A DNA stretch of 12,809 nucleotides from Pseudomonadota bacterium (GTDB taxonomy: Bacteria; Pseudomonadota; Gammaproteobacteria; Acidithiobacillales; Acidithiobacillaceae). The translations under genes and the position numbers were made by a program. Shown one piece after another: positions 5,487 to 12,809 of this stretch (within the stretch, counting starts at the first letter, position 1; each line of letters opens with the position of its first letter). Location: NCBI GenBank assembly GCA_021840785.1, contig JAKBXD010000046.1, positions 1 through 12,809 of the forward strand, written 5' to 3'. The notes below the pieces were generated by a model, which was not told the origin of the DNA, searched no databases, and worked only from the letters and a program-made list of their open reading frames with translations.

Positions 5487-6248
5487 TCAGGAAAAAAAGG
5501 CGCGCACGCGGTCAAGGTCGGCGGCGGTGTCCACACCTGCTGGGGGCGCTTCTGCCGCGCAATATACCGCAATCTGCACGCCGCGCTCCAACGCCCGCAT
5601 CTGCTCCAGCGACTCGATATTTTCCAGAGGACTGGCGGGCCAGACGGCATAGTCCTGCAAAAAGGCATTGCGGTAGGCGTAAAGACCGAGATGCCGCCAC
5701 CAGATGCCCGGGGTTTGCGGCAAAGTCTGCCCGCTGCTCAGGGGGAAATGGCTGCGATCCCAGGGCATAGGGGCGCGGGAAAAATATTGAGCGCAGCCGT
5801 CGGCATTGAGCGCCAGTTTGACCGTATGGGGATCGGCCAGATCATCCCAGTGGGTGACGGGGACGGCGGCGGTGGCCATCTGCCGTTGCGGATGGTCCAG
5901 CAGCAGCTGGGCGGTGGCGTGCAACAGGGCGGGCGTCATGCCCGGCTCATCACCCTGCAGATTGACGATGACGGCGTCGTCGGCCAGTCCCAGCAGGCGC
6001 GCGGCCTCCGCCAGGCGCTCGGTGCCGCAGACATGTTCCGCGGCGGTCAACAGGGCTTCACCGCCATAGCTGCGGATGCAGTCCACCACTGCGGGGTGGT
6101 CGGCGGCTACCACCACCTGCGCTGCGCCGCTTTCCAGCGCACGTCGCCGCACCTGCTCGATCATGGGGACGCCGCCCACATCCAGCAACACCTTGCGCGG
6201 CAGGCGAGTGGAGGCCAGCCGGGCGGGAATCAGGACGCAGAAGCTCAC
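5487..6248 (-). CDS. kdsB: CMP-Kdo synthetase (3-deoxy-manno-octulosonate cytidylyltransferase)
   Basis: A 253-residue cytoplasmic enzyme that joins Kdo to CMP, using CTP and releasing pyrophosphate. It supplies the donor for the inner core of lipopolysaccharide. Motifs are the nucleotide-binding IPARLASTRLPRKVL at 7-21, HVCGTERLAEA at 72-82 (usual form HxSGTDR), NLQGDEP at 96-102 with a metal-binding Asp, ENIESLEQMRAL near 215-226, and GVDTAADLDRV near the end, whose Asp is the second metal ligand. Start is the GTG at 6246-6248, which shares GTGA with the stop of the Trm112-like gene. The last codons include a run of seven T. Length and motifs indicate a functional enzyme. Confidence 0.95.
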   Translation of the reverse strand: MSFCVLIPARLASTRLPRKVLLDVGGVPMIEQVRRRALESGAAQVVVAADHPAVVDCIRSYGGEALLTAAEHVCGTERLAEAARLLGLADDAVIVNLQGDEPGMTPALLHATAQLLLDHPQRQMATAAVPVTHWDDLADPHTVKLALNADGCAQYFSRAPMPWDRSHFPLSSGQTLPQTPGIWWRHLGLYAYRNAFLQDYAVWPASPLENIESLEQMRALERGVQIAVYCAAEAPPAGVDTAADLDRVRAFFS

Positions 6249-6427
6249 GCGGGCTTGTCCTCGTAGGGTTTGGCCTCGTCAATGAGCAGCACCGGAATGT
6301 CGTCGCGGATGGGATATTGCAGGTGGCAACGCGGGCAGCAGAGGGCCTGACGCTGGGCGCAGGGCTGCAGACTGCCTTTGCATCGCGGGCAGGCGAGCAG
6401 GTCCAGCAGGCGGTGGTCGATACTCAT
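6245..6427 (-). CDS. Trm112 family / UPF0434 (YcaR-like) zinc-ribbon protein
   Basis: A 60-residue protein, [18 protein letters not shown] at the start, then CCPRCHLQYPIRDDIPVLL. Two CPxC pairs (residues 13-16 and 31-34) form a zinc ribbon, and the YPIRDDIPVLL tail is the family hallmark. Eukaryotic Trm112 activates methyltransferases; the role of the bacterial short form is not firmly known, but it is repeatedly found between lpxK and kdsB in proteobacteria. Start is the ATG at 6425-6427, with GGAG about 6 bases upstream and its A shared with the lpxK stop (TGATG). A longer open frame upstream to 6598 overlaps lpxK and is rejected. The stop overlaps the kdsB start. Confidence 0.92.
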   Translation of the reverse strand: MSIDHRLLDLLACPRCKGSLQPCAQRQALCCPRCHLQYPIRDDIPVLLIDEAKPYEDKPA

Positions 6428-7425
6428 CAGCTTCTCCAGGGCAGCAATGATTGCTCCAGCCAGGGCTGAAAGGATGGCTCCAGCTCCGCTTCGATGCGCA
6501 GGGTCCAGTCGTCGGCCTGCGCGAACTCCCGGCATTTTACGGCATCCTTGGCGGTCATGACGAGGGGGCGGGGCAAATGGGCGATGTCGCTGGCGCAAAA
6601 GGGGTGGTGGTCGGAAAAAAATCGAGGGTCAGGGAAGGCGCCCAGGCCCTCCAGGCTCGCAATAAAACGCTGCGGGCGGGCGATACCGGTGACCGCCGTT
6701 ACGTGCTGTCCCTGCAGACTGTCGAGGCTGCGGGAGCGGCCTGGATCGTTGACGGCGACGAGGTCTTTGGGCTGGATGCGGAAAAGAAAACGGGGTGGCC
6801 CGTTGCGCTCCGGGATGGCTGCTGCTGCTGCGGCGTCCATGAGCAAGGCATCGGCATGGAGCATGACGTCCGGGCGCTCGCGCAGGGGGCCGGCAGGGAG
6901 GCAATGGCCATTGCCCAGGGGACGGGGGCCGGAGAACACCAGCAGACGCAGGCTGGGTTGCAGGGCGAGGTGCTGGAAGCCGTCATCCAGCAAGGCCAGA
7001 TTGTGACCATCCGCAGCGGCTGCAGCGATGGCGCGATGGCGGTCAGGGCACAGATAGACCGCTTGTGTCTGTTCCTGTTCCTGCGCCAGCAACAAGGGTT
7101 CATCCCCGGCCTGTTGAGGACTGTCGTCGCGTCGCACCCGATAGGGCCAGTGCGGCGGTCGGGCGCCGTAGCCCCGGCTGATGATGGCCACCCGCCAACC
7201 CGCTGCCGTGAGTTGTCGCGCCAGCGCCGCCACCAACGGCGTTTTGCCGCTGCCCCCTACGGCCAGATTGCCGACGACAATGGTGGGGATGCTCGCCGCC
7301 CTGCCCTGTAGGTGCCGCCGTCGCCACCACGCCACCTTGCCGGCCAGCGCTCCCAGAGGCCGCAAGGCGGTGGCCAGCGCCCCGCCCTCCTGCCATTGCT
7401 GCTCCAGGGTCTGGCGGAGGGTCAC
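6427..7425 (-). CDS. lpxK: Tetraacyldisaccharide 4'-kinase
   Basis: A 332-residue inner-membrane-associated kinase that phosphorylates the 4' position of the lipid A disaccharide precursor to give lipid IVA. The Walker A motif is in [19 protein letters not shown] at about 50-68. The family also has ISRGYGA shortly after it, [18 protein letters not shown] and [20 protein letters not shown]. The late [20 protein letters not shown] and [10 protein letters not shown] blocks are all in place, so the enzyme looks active. The start is chosen as GTG at 7423-7425 because it shares GTGA with the stop of the KdtA-like gene. A TTG one codon earlier (7428) is an alternative. No strong ribosome site is present, consistent with translational coupling. 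The stop shares one base with the Trm112-like start. Confidence 0.95.
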   Translation of the reverse strand: MTLRQTLEQQWQEGGALATALRPLGALAGKVAWWRRRHLQGRAASIPTIVVGNLAVGGSGKTPLVAALARQLTAAGWRVAIISRGYGARPPHWPYRVRRDDSPQQAGDEPLLLAQEQEQTQAVYLCPDRHRAIAAAAADGHNLALLDDGFQHLALQPSLRLLVFSGPRPLGNGHCLPAGPLRERPDVMLHADALLMDAAAAAAIPERNGPPRFLFRIQPKDLVAVNDPGRSRSLDSLQGQHVTAVTGIARPQRFIASLEGLGAFPDPRFFSDHHPFCASDIAHLPRPLVMTAKDAVKCREFAQADDWTLRIEAELEPSFQPWLEQSLLPWRS

Positions 7426-8567
7426 CAATCAAAAACCCGTTGCAAAAACTCCGGCAGGCGCTCGCCCGCGTGACGACGCTCCTGCCAGAAAATACGCCGG
7501 GTGGCGTCACCGCGCTGGCGGGCGGCCATCACATCCCCGCGCAGGGCTTGCCAATGACCGAGAATCTGCGCGGGGTCCTCCAGGGTGAGGATGGTGTCGG
7601 CGTCCAATTGTTCGGCGGCGTTCAAAGTCACGCCGGGGCTGACGCTGATGGGCCGGGAACCGGCATAAACCTGCCACTGCAACATCGGGGAGGCGGTCTG
7701 CAGATGCACCGCCTGCGCCGCCGCCGACAGGGCCGGATACCAGCGATCCGCATCGACGGCGATCACCGCTCCGGCGGGCAAGGGCGCGCGCTGCCACCCG
7801 GACAGCCTGGGCAAATCCGCAGGTGCATCGGCGCCACCGAGAAACAGTAAGCCCTGCCGGGACAGGGGCGAAGCGGCCCAGGCCTGCCGCCATCCGGCCC
7901 ACTGGGCGGCACTCAGCCCTTGCGCCCACCACAGCAGGCCCTCGTCGGTACCGCTGATCATGGCCCGGAAATTGGGGTCGACCTGGGCGATGGTGAACAG
8001 GGTGGCGAAGTCCACGGGTTCCTGAACGGCTTCGGTGATGCCACGCCCGGCCCAGGCCCCGGCCTGACGCGTATCCTGCGGGTAGACAGCCTCCAGCGGC
8101 GCCGGAATCTGCGAGCCGGGATCAGCTGCCATCAGCACGGCGGGTATCTTTCCCCAGCCCAGGGCGGCGGCAAGCCGTGGTCTGGGCGTCCGGCCCAGCG
8201 CCAGATAACGCAGGGGCGACAACCGCTCCAGCACCCGTCCCACCGCCTGGGGGTGGTCGCAAGGCCCGAAACCATAGCCGAGCCGCTCGGCACTCTCGGT
8301 GTGCTGTTTCAGAAGGGCCGGGTACTCCGTCTCAAAAGTCATCACCATGCGCAGATCACGGCGCTTTTCGGCGATGGCTTTCGCCAGCTCAATACCCAGT
8401 CTTTGCTGGTCAGCATCGCTGAAGCTCTGCATCCACAGGATAGGACCGCGCTCACCCGGGGCTTTGATCCAACCCCAACGGGCATTCGCCTGCGCCGTCC
8501 GCCCGGCGCGGGCGTCCCGCCAACTGGCCCAGCGCGCGCGCAGCAGGCCGTTTTCGTAATACGTCAT
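7422..8567 (-). CDS. KdtA/WaaA-like glycosyltransferase homologue, catalytic motifs missing
   Basis: A 381-residue protein whose N-terminal half follows the fold order of Kdo transferase: a basic start and then [11 protein letters not shown] at 43-53, in the place of the family [17 protein letters not shown] at 71-80 matches PITVTTMTPTG, then [22 protein letters not shown] matches DLPxAVxRFLxxxxPKLxxIME. The C-terminal half has [20 protein letters not shown], like the GELxxLYxxADLAFVGG block, followed by [20 protein letters not shown] where the family has HNPLEAAxxxxPVLxGP. The base Glu of SVGE, the Glu of METELWP and the Glu of NPLE are all absent. There is no clear N-terminal anchor. Its ATG shares ATGA with the preceding stop, and it sits directly before lpxK. 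It may be a non-catalytic paralogue, or a transferase using different residues. Homology is inferred by eye; the function is open. Confidence 0.65.
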   Translation of the reverse strand: MTYYENGLLRARWASWRDARAGRTAQANARWGWIKAPGERGPILWMQSFSDADQQRLGIELAKAIAEKRRDLRMVMTFETEYPALLKQHTESAERLGYGFGPCDHPQAVGRVLERLSPLRYLALGRTPRPRLAAALGWGKIPAVLMAADPGSQIPAPLEAVYPQDTRQAGAWAGRGITEAVQEPVDFATLFTIAQVDPNFRAMISGTDEGLLWWAQGLSAAQWAGWRQAWAASPLSRQGLLFLGGADAPADLPRLSGWQRAPLPAGAVIAVDADRWYPALSAAAQAVHLQTASPMLQWQVYAGSRPISVSPGVTLNAAEQLDADTILTLEDPAQILGHWQALRGDVMAARQRGDATRRIFWQERRHAGERLPEFLQRVFDW

Positions 8568-9250
8568 GATATCTTGTCTTGCATTTCAATCCGCCCGACG
8601 CGTGCATCAGCGCGTTGCCGCAAATCAATCATGGTCGCTTCAAGCGTCTGCTGCAAAGCGATCAGAGTATCCTTATTGGCGTCGCGCGGGATCCGCAGCG
8701 GTTCGCCCCAGAGGATCACCCCGCGCGCGCCCGGCAGCGGCAGCAGAAAGCCATCCCAACTGGCGAAACGTTTCGCCCAGCGTGCCGAGTAGGTTACCGG
8801 CACGATAGGCAGACCGGAAATGCGCGCCAATTCGATAACGCCCTCTTGCAGCACTTCGCGGGGACCGCGCGGACCATCGGGGGAGATGGCCAGGTCGTAC
8901 CCCGCATGGGCGGCCCGCAGCATCCCCCGGGCGCCCTTGACCGCCCCGCGCCGGGTTGAACCGCGCACCGCACCGTAACCCCAGTGCGCCATGGTGGCGG
9001 CAATCAGTTCGCCATCCCGATGTTCGCTGACAAGGATTTTTATCTTACGTCCGCCCACCCGCCAGTAGGCATGGGCGACCATAACACCCCGCCCATGCCA
9101 GAAGGCCAGCAGGAAAGGCTGTCCGGCCTCGATCAGGGCGCGGACGCTGGCATCCCCCTCCTCGTGCCAGCGCACACTGAGGGCCATACCTTTGATGATA
9201 TAGGCCGCCAGTGCGGCCACCACGCGTAAGGAACGCCCTTCCAGCCGCAC
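8564..9250 (-). CDS. DUF374 lysophospholipid acyltransferase family protein
   Basis: A 228-residue protein of the DUF374 acyltransferase-like group, related to lipid A and phospholipid acyltransferases. Motifs are FLLAFWHGR at 46-54 (His of the HX4D-like site), LVSEHRDGELIA at 73-84, RGSTRRGAVKG at 96-106, and ISPDGPRGPREVLQEGVIEL at 122-141, then GLPIVPVTYSA. This is the complete set seen in the family. A weakly hydrophobic stretch at 8-24 may sit at the membrane. The start is a GTG at 9248-9250, 3 bases after the exbD stop, with no strong ribosome site. The end overlaps the KdtA-like gene by four bases. In a lipid A operon it most likely acylates or modifies lipid A or a precursor, but the acyl acceptor is not known from sequence. 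Confidence 0.88.
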   Translation of the reverse strand: MRLEGRSLRVVAALAAYIIKGMALSVRWHEEGDASVRALIEAGQPFLLAFWHGRGVMVAHAYWRVGGRKIKILVSEHRDGELIAATMAHWGYGAVRGSTRRGAVKGARGMLRAAHAGYDLAISPDGPRGPREVLQEGVIELARISGLPIVPVTYSARWAKRFASWDGFLLPLPGARGVILWGEPLRIPRDANKDTLIALQQTLEATMIDLRQRADARVGRIEMQDKIS

Positions 9251-9253
9251 GGG

Positions 9254-9658
9254 TCAGTGATTGCTCAGGGTTGCGAAACTGATCCGGGTCAGGCCAGCTT
9301 CCTGCGCCGCGTCTAATACATCGATGACGTACTGCTGCGTCGTATTCTTGTCCGCGCGCAGGACAATCACCCGCTCGGGATCTTTGGCCGCCAGCGCTTT
9401 GAGTTGTCCGGTCAGATCGGCCATAGACATAACCTGCTTATTCATGCGCACTTGGCCGCTCGCGCTAAGATCGATGGTGATGGGCGATTTCGGCTCACCG
9501 GCGGCGGCCTGCTGGGCTTTGGGCAATTGCATGGAGAGATGGGACTGATGCACAAAGCTGCTGGTGACCATGAAAAATAACAGCAGCACCAGCACGATAT
9601 CGACCATGGAGATCACATTGATCTCCGGCTCTTCACTCACCCGCGGGCGCAGATTCAT
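9254..9658 (-). CDS. exbD: ExbD/TolR family biopolymer transport protein
   Basis: A 134-residue protein with a short cytoplasmic N-terminus (MNLRPRVSEEPEINVISMVD), one membrane helix at about 14-35 containing the essential Asp at residue 20, and a periplasmic domain of about 95 residues. INVxxMVDIxLVLLLFFMV is typical of the family. It works with ExbB as a proton-driven motor that powers outer-membrane transport or keeps the envelope intact. The ATG shares ATGA with the exbB stop. No tonB or tolA is in the window, so whether this pair serves TonB-type import, a Tol role or a lipid-related task cannot be decided here. An ExbBD pair upstream of lpxK is seen in several proteobacteria. Confidence 0.93.
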   Translation of the reverse strand: MNLRPRVSEEPEINVISMVDIVLVLLLFFMVTSSFVHQSHLSMQLPKAQQAAAGEPKSPITIDLSASGQVRMNKQVMSMADLTGQLKALAAKDPERVIVLRADKNTTQQYVIDVLDAAQEAGLTRISFATLSNH

Positions 9659-10275
9659 TTTTCAGTCCCACTGGCTATGAGATTCACCAGTTTCAGGGCC
9701 TCTTTTTCGAGGGACAACACCAGCGTATCGACCTGCCCTTTGAAATAGCGATAGAACATCAGGCTGGGGATGGCAACGATAAGGCCGCTGGCGGTGGTGA
9801 TAAGCGCCTCGGCGATGCCGCCCGCCAGCGCCTTGGGATCACCCGTGCCCACCATGCCGATAGCCGCAAAAGCGTGCATGATACCGAACACGGTTCCGAG
9901 CAGGCCCAACAGGGGCGCCACCCCGGCGATACTGCCGAGAAAGTTGAGGTAGCGGTCGAGATGCGCCACCTCATGACGGCCAGTTTCTTCCACCGACTCT
10001 TTGATCACGTCGCGCGGCTGTCCCGCATCCTGCAGAGCCGCCAACATCATCCTGGCCAAGGGCGTGTCGTTTTCATAGAGTAATTTGACCGCCTGCTGTA
10101 CCTTACCCACCCCTACCAGCTCGGCTATCCGGGCCGCGAGATCACGCGGCGCAACACGCCCCCGCCGCAAGACCCAGAGACGATTACCCGCGATGGCCAA
10201 AGCCACAATTGCCGCCAATATGAGAATCGGCAGAACAAATCCGCCCATTTTAAATAACCCCAGCAACTCTTGCAC
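9655..10275 (-). CDS. exbB: ExbB/TolQ/MotA family proton channel protein
   Basis: A 206-residue inner-membrane protein with three helices: about 10-31, 112-138 and 154-177. Between the first two lies the cytoplasmic loop with VEETGRHEVAHLDRYLNFLG. The conserved core GVAPLLGLLGTVFGIMHAF and the third helix with ALITTASGLIVAIPSLMFYRYF are strong family marks. The GTG start at 10273-10275 has GGAGG 4 bases upstream; an ATG just before it is out of frame. It opens the operon that runs to kdsB/ppa. It forms a pentameric channel around ExbD helices in known relatives. Confidence 0.94.
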   Translation of the reverse strand: MQELLGLFKMGGFVLPILILAAIVALAIAGNRLWVLRRGRVAPRDLAARIAELVGVGKVQQAVKLLYENDTPLARMMLAALQDAGQPRDVIKESVEETGRHEVAHLDRYLNFLGSIAGVAPLLGLLGTVFGIMHAFAAIGMVGTGDPKALAGGIAEALITTASGLIVAIPSLMFYRYFKGQVDTLVLSLEKEALKLVNLIASGTEK

Positions 10276-10312
10276 ATCGCCTCCAGAACCCGTTCGATTG
10301 TGACGAAGCCGG

Positions 10313-10341
10313 AATATAGCATATCGCCCAGGAAACGGCAG
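10313..10341 (-). promoter_or_regulatory. Possible extended -10 promoter for the exbB operon
   Basis: On the minus strand TGCTATATT (10321-10313) is an extended -10 element (TG, one base, TATATT). A weak -35 (CTGCCG) lies 17 bases before it. It sits in the 93-base gap between comEC and exbB, leaving a leader of roughly 30 bases before the exbB ribosome site. It would let the envelope operon be expressed independently of comEC. Confidence 0.42.
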
Positions 10342-10368
10342 CGACCGGCCCCGTGCAGACGTCCGCGT

Positions 10369-12579
10369 TCAGGCGCCGGGTTGCCAGTAGGCGGGCGCTG
10401 GTGGCAGGGCACGATGTAAGCGCCCGGCCTGCCAGGTCCATGTGCCCGACTTGCCCTCGCCCAGGTAAAAGACCTGCGCCTGCGCTGCCGCAGCCGATAA
10501 CGCCGCTCTTTCCGTGTTGCCCAGACTGGCGGGGGCGAAGATGGCCTGCACCCGATGCAGCGCGGCACCGTGCTCCGCCGCAAGCCGCTTGACCGTCGCG
10601 ACGTCGGCGTCCCCCAGAATAAGCACATCGGGTCCGGCGCCCCAAGTCACCATGCAGGGCTGGACAGGTGCACTCAGGGTCAGAAAATGCATTCCTGTCG
10701 GTGCCACGCCGTCGGCCCGACAGAAAGCCGGTGCTGGCGGTCCGCCGGGATAGTCGCGGGCTCCGGCAGGCCACCACTGGCGGGCAGCGATAGGCAGCGG
10801 CTGGGGTGCGGAAATGTCGCTGCGCAACCACGCATCCACCCGCGTCACGCCCTGCTGGCGCAGCGCCGCCGTAAGCGCGAGGCCGCCGCTGCGGCGACTG
10901 GCCGCCTTCCAGAGATTTGCCGAGAAAATACCACTCTGTGCCCCTTTCTGCCAGAACAGCAGCATGCCCGATCCCGCATCCAGAGCACGCAATTCCAGAT
11001 CGGTGGTGTCGCCGGCGGGGATCAGGAGCGGCACCATGCCCAGCAAAGCCAGTCGACGCCCTGGCCAGCCCACCGGCAGGAAAAAGATGCTGAATCCCAG
11101 CACCGCCGCCAGCAAGGCCCAGGTGCGACCAGTACCCGTGCTGATCCGGGCAAAAGGAATGTGCAGCAAAACACGGAGGAGCGCCGTCACGGCGTCCATT
11201 TCCAGAGCCACCAAATGAAAAAACAGGCGACTGAGGAGTTCCAGATCCAGCAGCGCGAACAGGGCGCCCAGCAAGGCCAGCGGCACGGCCAGCAATTCCA
11301 CCAGCGGGATCACCAACACATTCGCAACGGGGGAAATCAGGGATACCTGTCCGAAGAGTCCCGCCAGCAGGGGCATCAAGGCGATGGAGACCGCCCATTG
11401 ACTGCGCAACAGCGCGCGCCAGCCGACTTCGCCGTAGCCAACGGCCACCAGCGCCGCCACCGCGCCCAGAGACAACCAAAAGCCCACATCCACCAGCGCG
11501 CCGGGATTTTTCAGCGCAATCAGCAAGGCAGCCAGGGACAGTCCCTGCCAGGCATTGTTGGGACGTCCCAGCAGATGGGCGAGAGCCGCTGCGGTGATCA
11601 TCCAGGCGGCGCGTTCGCCGGGAATCTGCATACCGGCAAAACTGGCATAGGCCCAGGCCGCCGGGATACTGCAGAGGATACCCGCCGTCTGCGCCGGCCA
11701 GCGGGCGACCAGCCAGGGGATACGCCGCCACAGCCACTGACTGAGCCACAGGGCCAGTCCGGCGACCACGGCCACGTGGGAGCCGGAGATCACCAGCAAG
11801 TGGGCGGTGCCCGTATCCCTGTACACTTGCCAGATCTCGGGCGGGAGCTGGTTACCGACACCGATACTCAGCGCCTGTACGAAGCCCGCCGCCTCGCGGT
11901 CCAGCGCCATATTGCTGGCATGGAGCACCACTTCACGGGCCGCCGCGATATGGTCTTGCAGATTCCAGTGGGAAACCGGTAACAACCGACCACCCTGCAG
12001 CCGCGCCACCCCGCCCTCCCCGGCCCAGAAACGCTGGCGGGCGAGGTCGGCAAAGGGGCTGCCGGGTAGACTCGCCAGAGATTCGCTGTGCAACCGTAAC
12101 TGCCAGCGCTGCCCGACTATGGGGACTTCCGAAAGATTACCGTGAACGATAATGGTGTCAGGGCGGGCGCCCGCAGGGGCCTCTGCCGACCAGTGCTCCG
12201 GCGTCAAAAGAAAGCGATATTCCCGACCTCCCAACTGGGGTATGGAGACGATGCGGCCCCGGACACTGAAGTCCTGATCCACCGGCCAGTGCATAGCGAG
12301 ACGCAGATCAGCCTGCCAGATGCCCCAGGCAAAGGCCCCCGCCACGGCTATCAGCAGCAGCGCAGGCCGCCATTTCCAAGCTAGGAGTAGCCCGAAAAGC
12401 ATCACGGAAAGCGGAATCCACAAAGCGGGCAACTGCCGGAAGCTGTGAAAAAGCCCCAGCCCCAGCCCCGCGGCGATGGCCAAAAACGGTAGTGACGGCC
12501 AGGAGTTGGCCCAGGGCGGCAGCTTGGCTACACTAGCCCCCTTATGACCTAGGAAATATCGCATTGCGCCTACCTGCAT
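10369..12579 (-). CDS. comEC: ComEC/Rec2 DNA-uptake channel with degenerate C-terminal domain
   Basis: A 736-residue membrane protein. Residues about 30-90 hold N-terminal helices and 100-200 a soluble OB-like segment (DUF4131). From about 225 comes the Competence domain, with the signature DTGTAHLLVISGSHVAVVAG at 255-274 and GERAAWM at 321-327, and helices continue to about 522. ComEC carries single-stranded DNA across the inner membrane during transformation. The C-terminal domain (about 525-736) keeps the outline of the metallo-beta-lactamase-like domain: LDAGSG for VDVGQG and LILGD for LLTGD. It lacks the HxHxDH motif (VDAWLRSD instead) and the PHHGS motif (FAPASLGN instead). Start is ATG 12577-12579, or ATG 12562-12564, which gives MRYFLGHKG. 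The gene is co-directional with exbB, 93 bases upstream of it. Confidence 0.92.
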   Translation of the reverse strand: MQVGAMRYFLGHKGASVAKLPPWANSWPSLPFLAIAAGLGLGLFHSFRQLPALWIPLSVMLFGLLLAWKWRPALLLIAVAGAFAWGIWQADLRLAMHWPVDQDFSVRGRIVSIPQLGGREYRFLLTPEHWSAEAPAGARPDTIIVHGNLSEVPIVGQRWQLRLHSESLASLPGSPFADLARQRFWAGEGGVARLQGGRLLPVSHWNLQDHIAAAREVVLHASNMALDREAAGFVQALSIGVGNQLPPEIWQVYRDTGTAHLLVISGSHVAVVAGLALWLSQWLWRRIPWLVARWPAQTAGILCSIPAAWAYASFAGMQIPGERAAWMITAAALAHLLGRPNNAWQGLSLAALLIALKNPGALVDVGFWLSLGAVAALVAVGYGEVGWRALLRSQWAVSIALMPLLAGLFGQVSLISPVANVLVIPLVELLAVPLALLGALFALLDLELLSRLFFHLVALEMDAVTALLRVLLHIPFARISTGTGRTWALLAAVLGFSIFFLPVGWPGRRLALLGMVPLLIPAGDTTDLELRALDAGSGMLLFWQKGAQSGIFSANLWKAASRRSGGLALTAALRQQGVTRVDAWLRSDISAPQPLPIAARQWWPAGARDYPGGPPAPAFCRADGVAPTGMHFLTLSAPVQPCMVTWGAGPDVLILGDADVATVKRLAAEHGAALHRVQAIFAPASLGNTERAALSAAAAQAQVFYLGEGKSGTWTWQAGRLHRALPPAPAYWQPGA

Positions 12580-12809
12580 TCTGTCGCCTTCCCACCCGCG
12601 AGGACATCCTTAGCAAACGTCCATTGGGACGTTTTACGCATTTTCTGGCCCGCCCGGTACTGTGGCATCCCCATCGTCACAACGTCGCGCGCGCCGTAGC
12701 CATCGGCACTTTTGTTGGCAGCCTGCCTTTTTTTGGCCATGTTCTGAGCATCTTGCTCATCAGCCTCTGGCGTCGCGCCTATATTCCCATCGGAGTCGTT
12801 ATGCCCTTC
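12564..12809 (+). CDS. DUF2062 membrane protein, 5' part (runs off right edge)
   Basis: The plus strand is open for 82 codons from TTG at 12564-12566 to the edge, reading MRLPAFCRLPTREDILSKRP, then LGRFTHFLARPVLWHPHRHN, then VARAVAIGTFVGSLPFFGHV. DUF2062 proteins share the pattern of a short LP-rich start, L..P.LWH..R..VARA.AIG.FVG.LP..G, and then a hydrophobic helix (here LSILLISLWRRAYIPIGVV). No ATG or GTG exists in this frame between the upstream TAG and the family homology. TTG with AGGA 9 bases upstream is the best start. The next in-frame start would cut conserved residues. The function of the family is unknown. It is divergent from comEC, with overlapping 5' ends. Confidence 0.78.
   Translation, partial: MRLPAFCRLPTREDILSKRPLGRFTHFLARPVLWHPHRHNVARAVAIGTFVGSLPFFGHVLSILLISLWRRAYIPIGVVMPF

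Noticed and set aside
6245..6598. Longer 117-residue start for the Trm112-like protein
   Set aside because: The extra N-terminus overlaps lpxK by 170 bases and lacks family similarity. The ATG at 6427 has a ribosome site and matches the usual 60-residue length.
6451..7311. A 286-codon plus-strand frame opposite lpxK, and similar long frames opposite the KdtA-like gene (7920-8792) and kdsB (5691-6266)
   Set aside because: These are antisense shadows of well-identified genes, with no recognisable protein features or ribosome sites.
10250..11749. A 499-codon open frame on the minus strand and a 475-codon frame on the plus strand over comEC (10555-11982)
   Set aside because: Both are out-of-frame shadows of comEC in GC-rich sequence. 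The translations are low-complexity (Arg, Gly, Gln, Pro rich) with no domain, while the overlapping comEC frame has clear motifs.
1..12809. tRNA, rRNA, CRISPR arrays or complete insertion sequences
   Set aside because: I looked for cloverleaf landmarks, evenly spaced repeats, and transposase motifs with terminal inverted repeats, and found none that hold up.

Overview
The window looks like a chromosomal segment of a Gram-negative proteobacterium. Lipid A/Kdo genes, an ExbB/ExbD pair, a ComEC channel and an OprB-type porin are all present. The GC-rich backbone and the order comEC, exbB, exbD, acyltransferase, KdtA-like, lpxK, Trm112-like, kdsB, ppa would fit an Acidithiobacillus-like genome, but that genus guess is inference and no marker gene settles it.

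Bases 1 to about 2980 are an accessory region of mixed base composition. It holds the 5' part of an unknown minus-strand membrane protein cut by the window edge, and the scar of a tyrosine recombinase with an out-of-frame internal deletion. It also holds an intact two-gene DUF4160 / DUF2442-HTH pair of toxin-antitoxin-like layout, a terminator between convergent genes, and a mosaic in which an SRAP-like peptide, a fragment of a type I DNA methyltransferase (HsdM) and an unknown lysine-rich protein are joined end to end. This is the debris of past insertion and deletion.

Bases 2830 to 4500 carry a single OprB-family porin gene on the minus strand, with a terminator beyond its 3' end and a long upstream region rich in inverted repeats.

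Bases 4499 to 10275 are one dense minus-strand gene block, read from high to low coordinates: exbB, exbD, a DUF374 acyltransferase, a KdtA-like protein lacking the usual catalytic motifs, lpxK, a small Trm112-family zinc-ribbon protein, kdsB, ppa and a small unknown gene. From exbB to kdsB the genes overlap by 1 to 4 bases or are 3 bases apart, which indicates one translationally coupled operon. The module makes lipid A (LpxK), activates Kdo (KdsB), removes the pyrophosphate released by nucleotide activation (Ppa), and adds an energised envelope motor (ExbBD).

Upstream, comEC (minus strand) encodes a DNA-uptake channel whose C-terminal metallo-beta-lactamase-like domain has no recognisable metal ligands. 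It lies head to head with a DUF2062 gene (plus strand) that runs off the right edge. The best starts of these two genes overlap.
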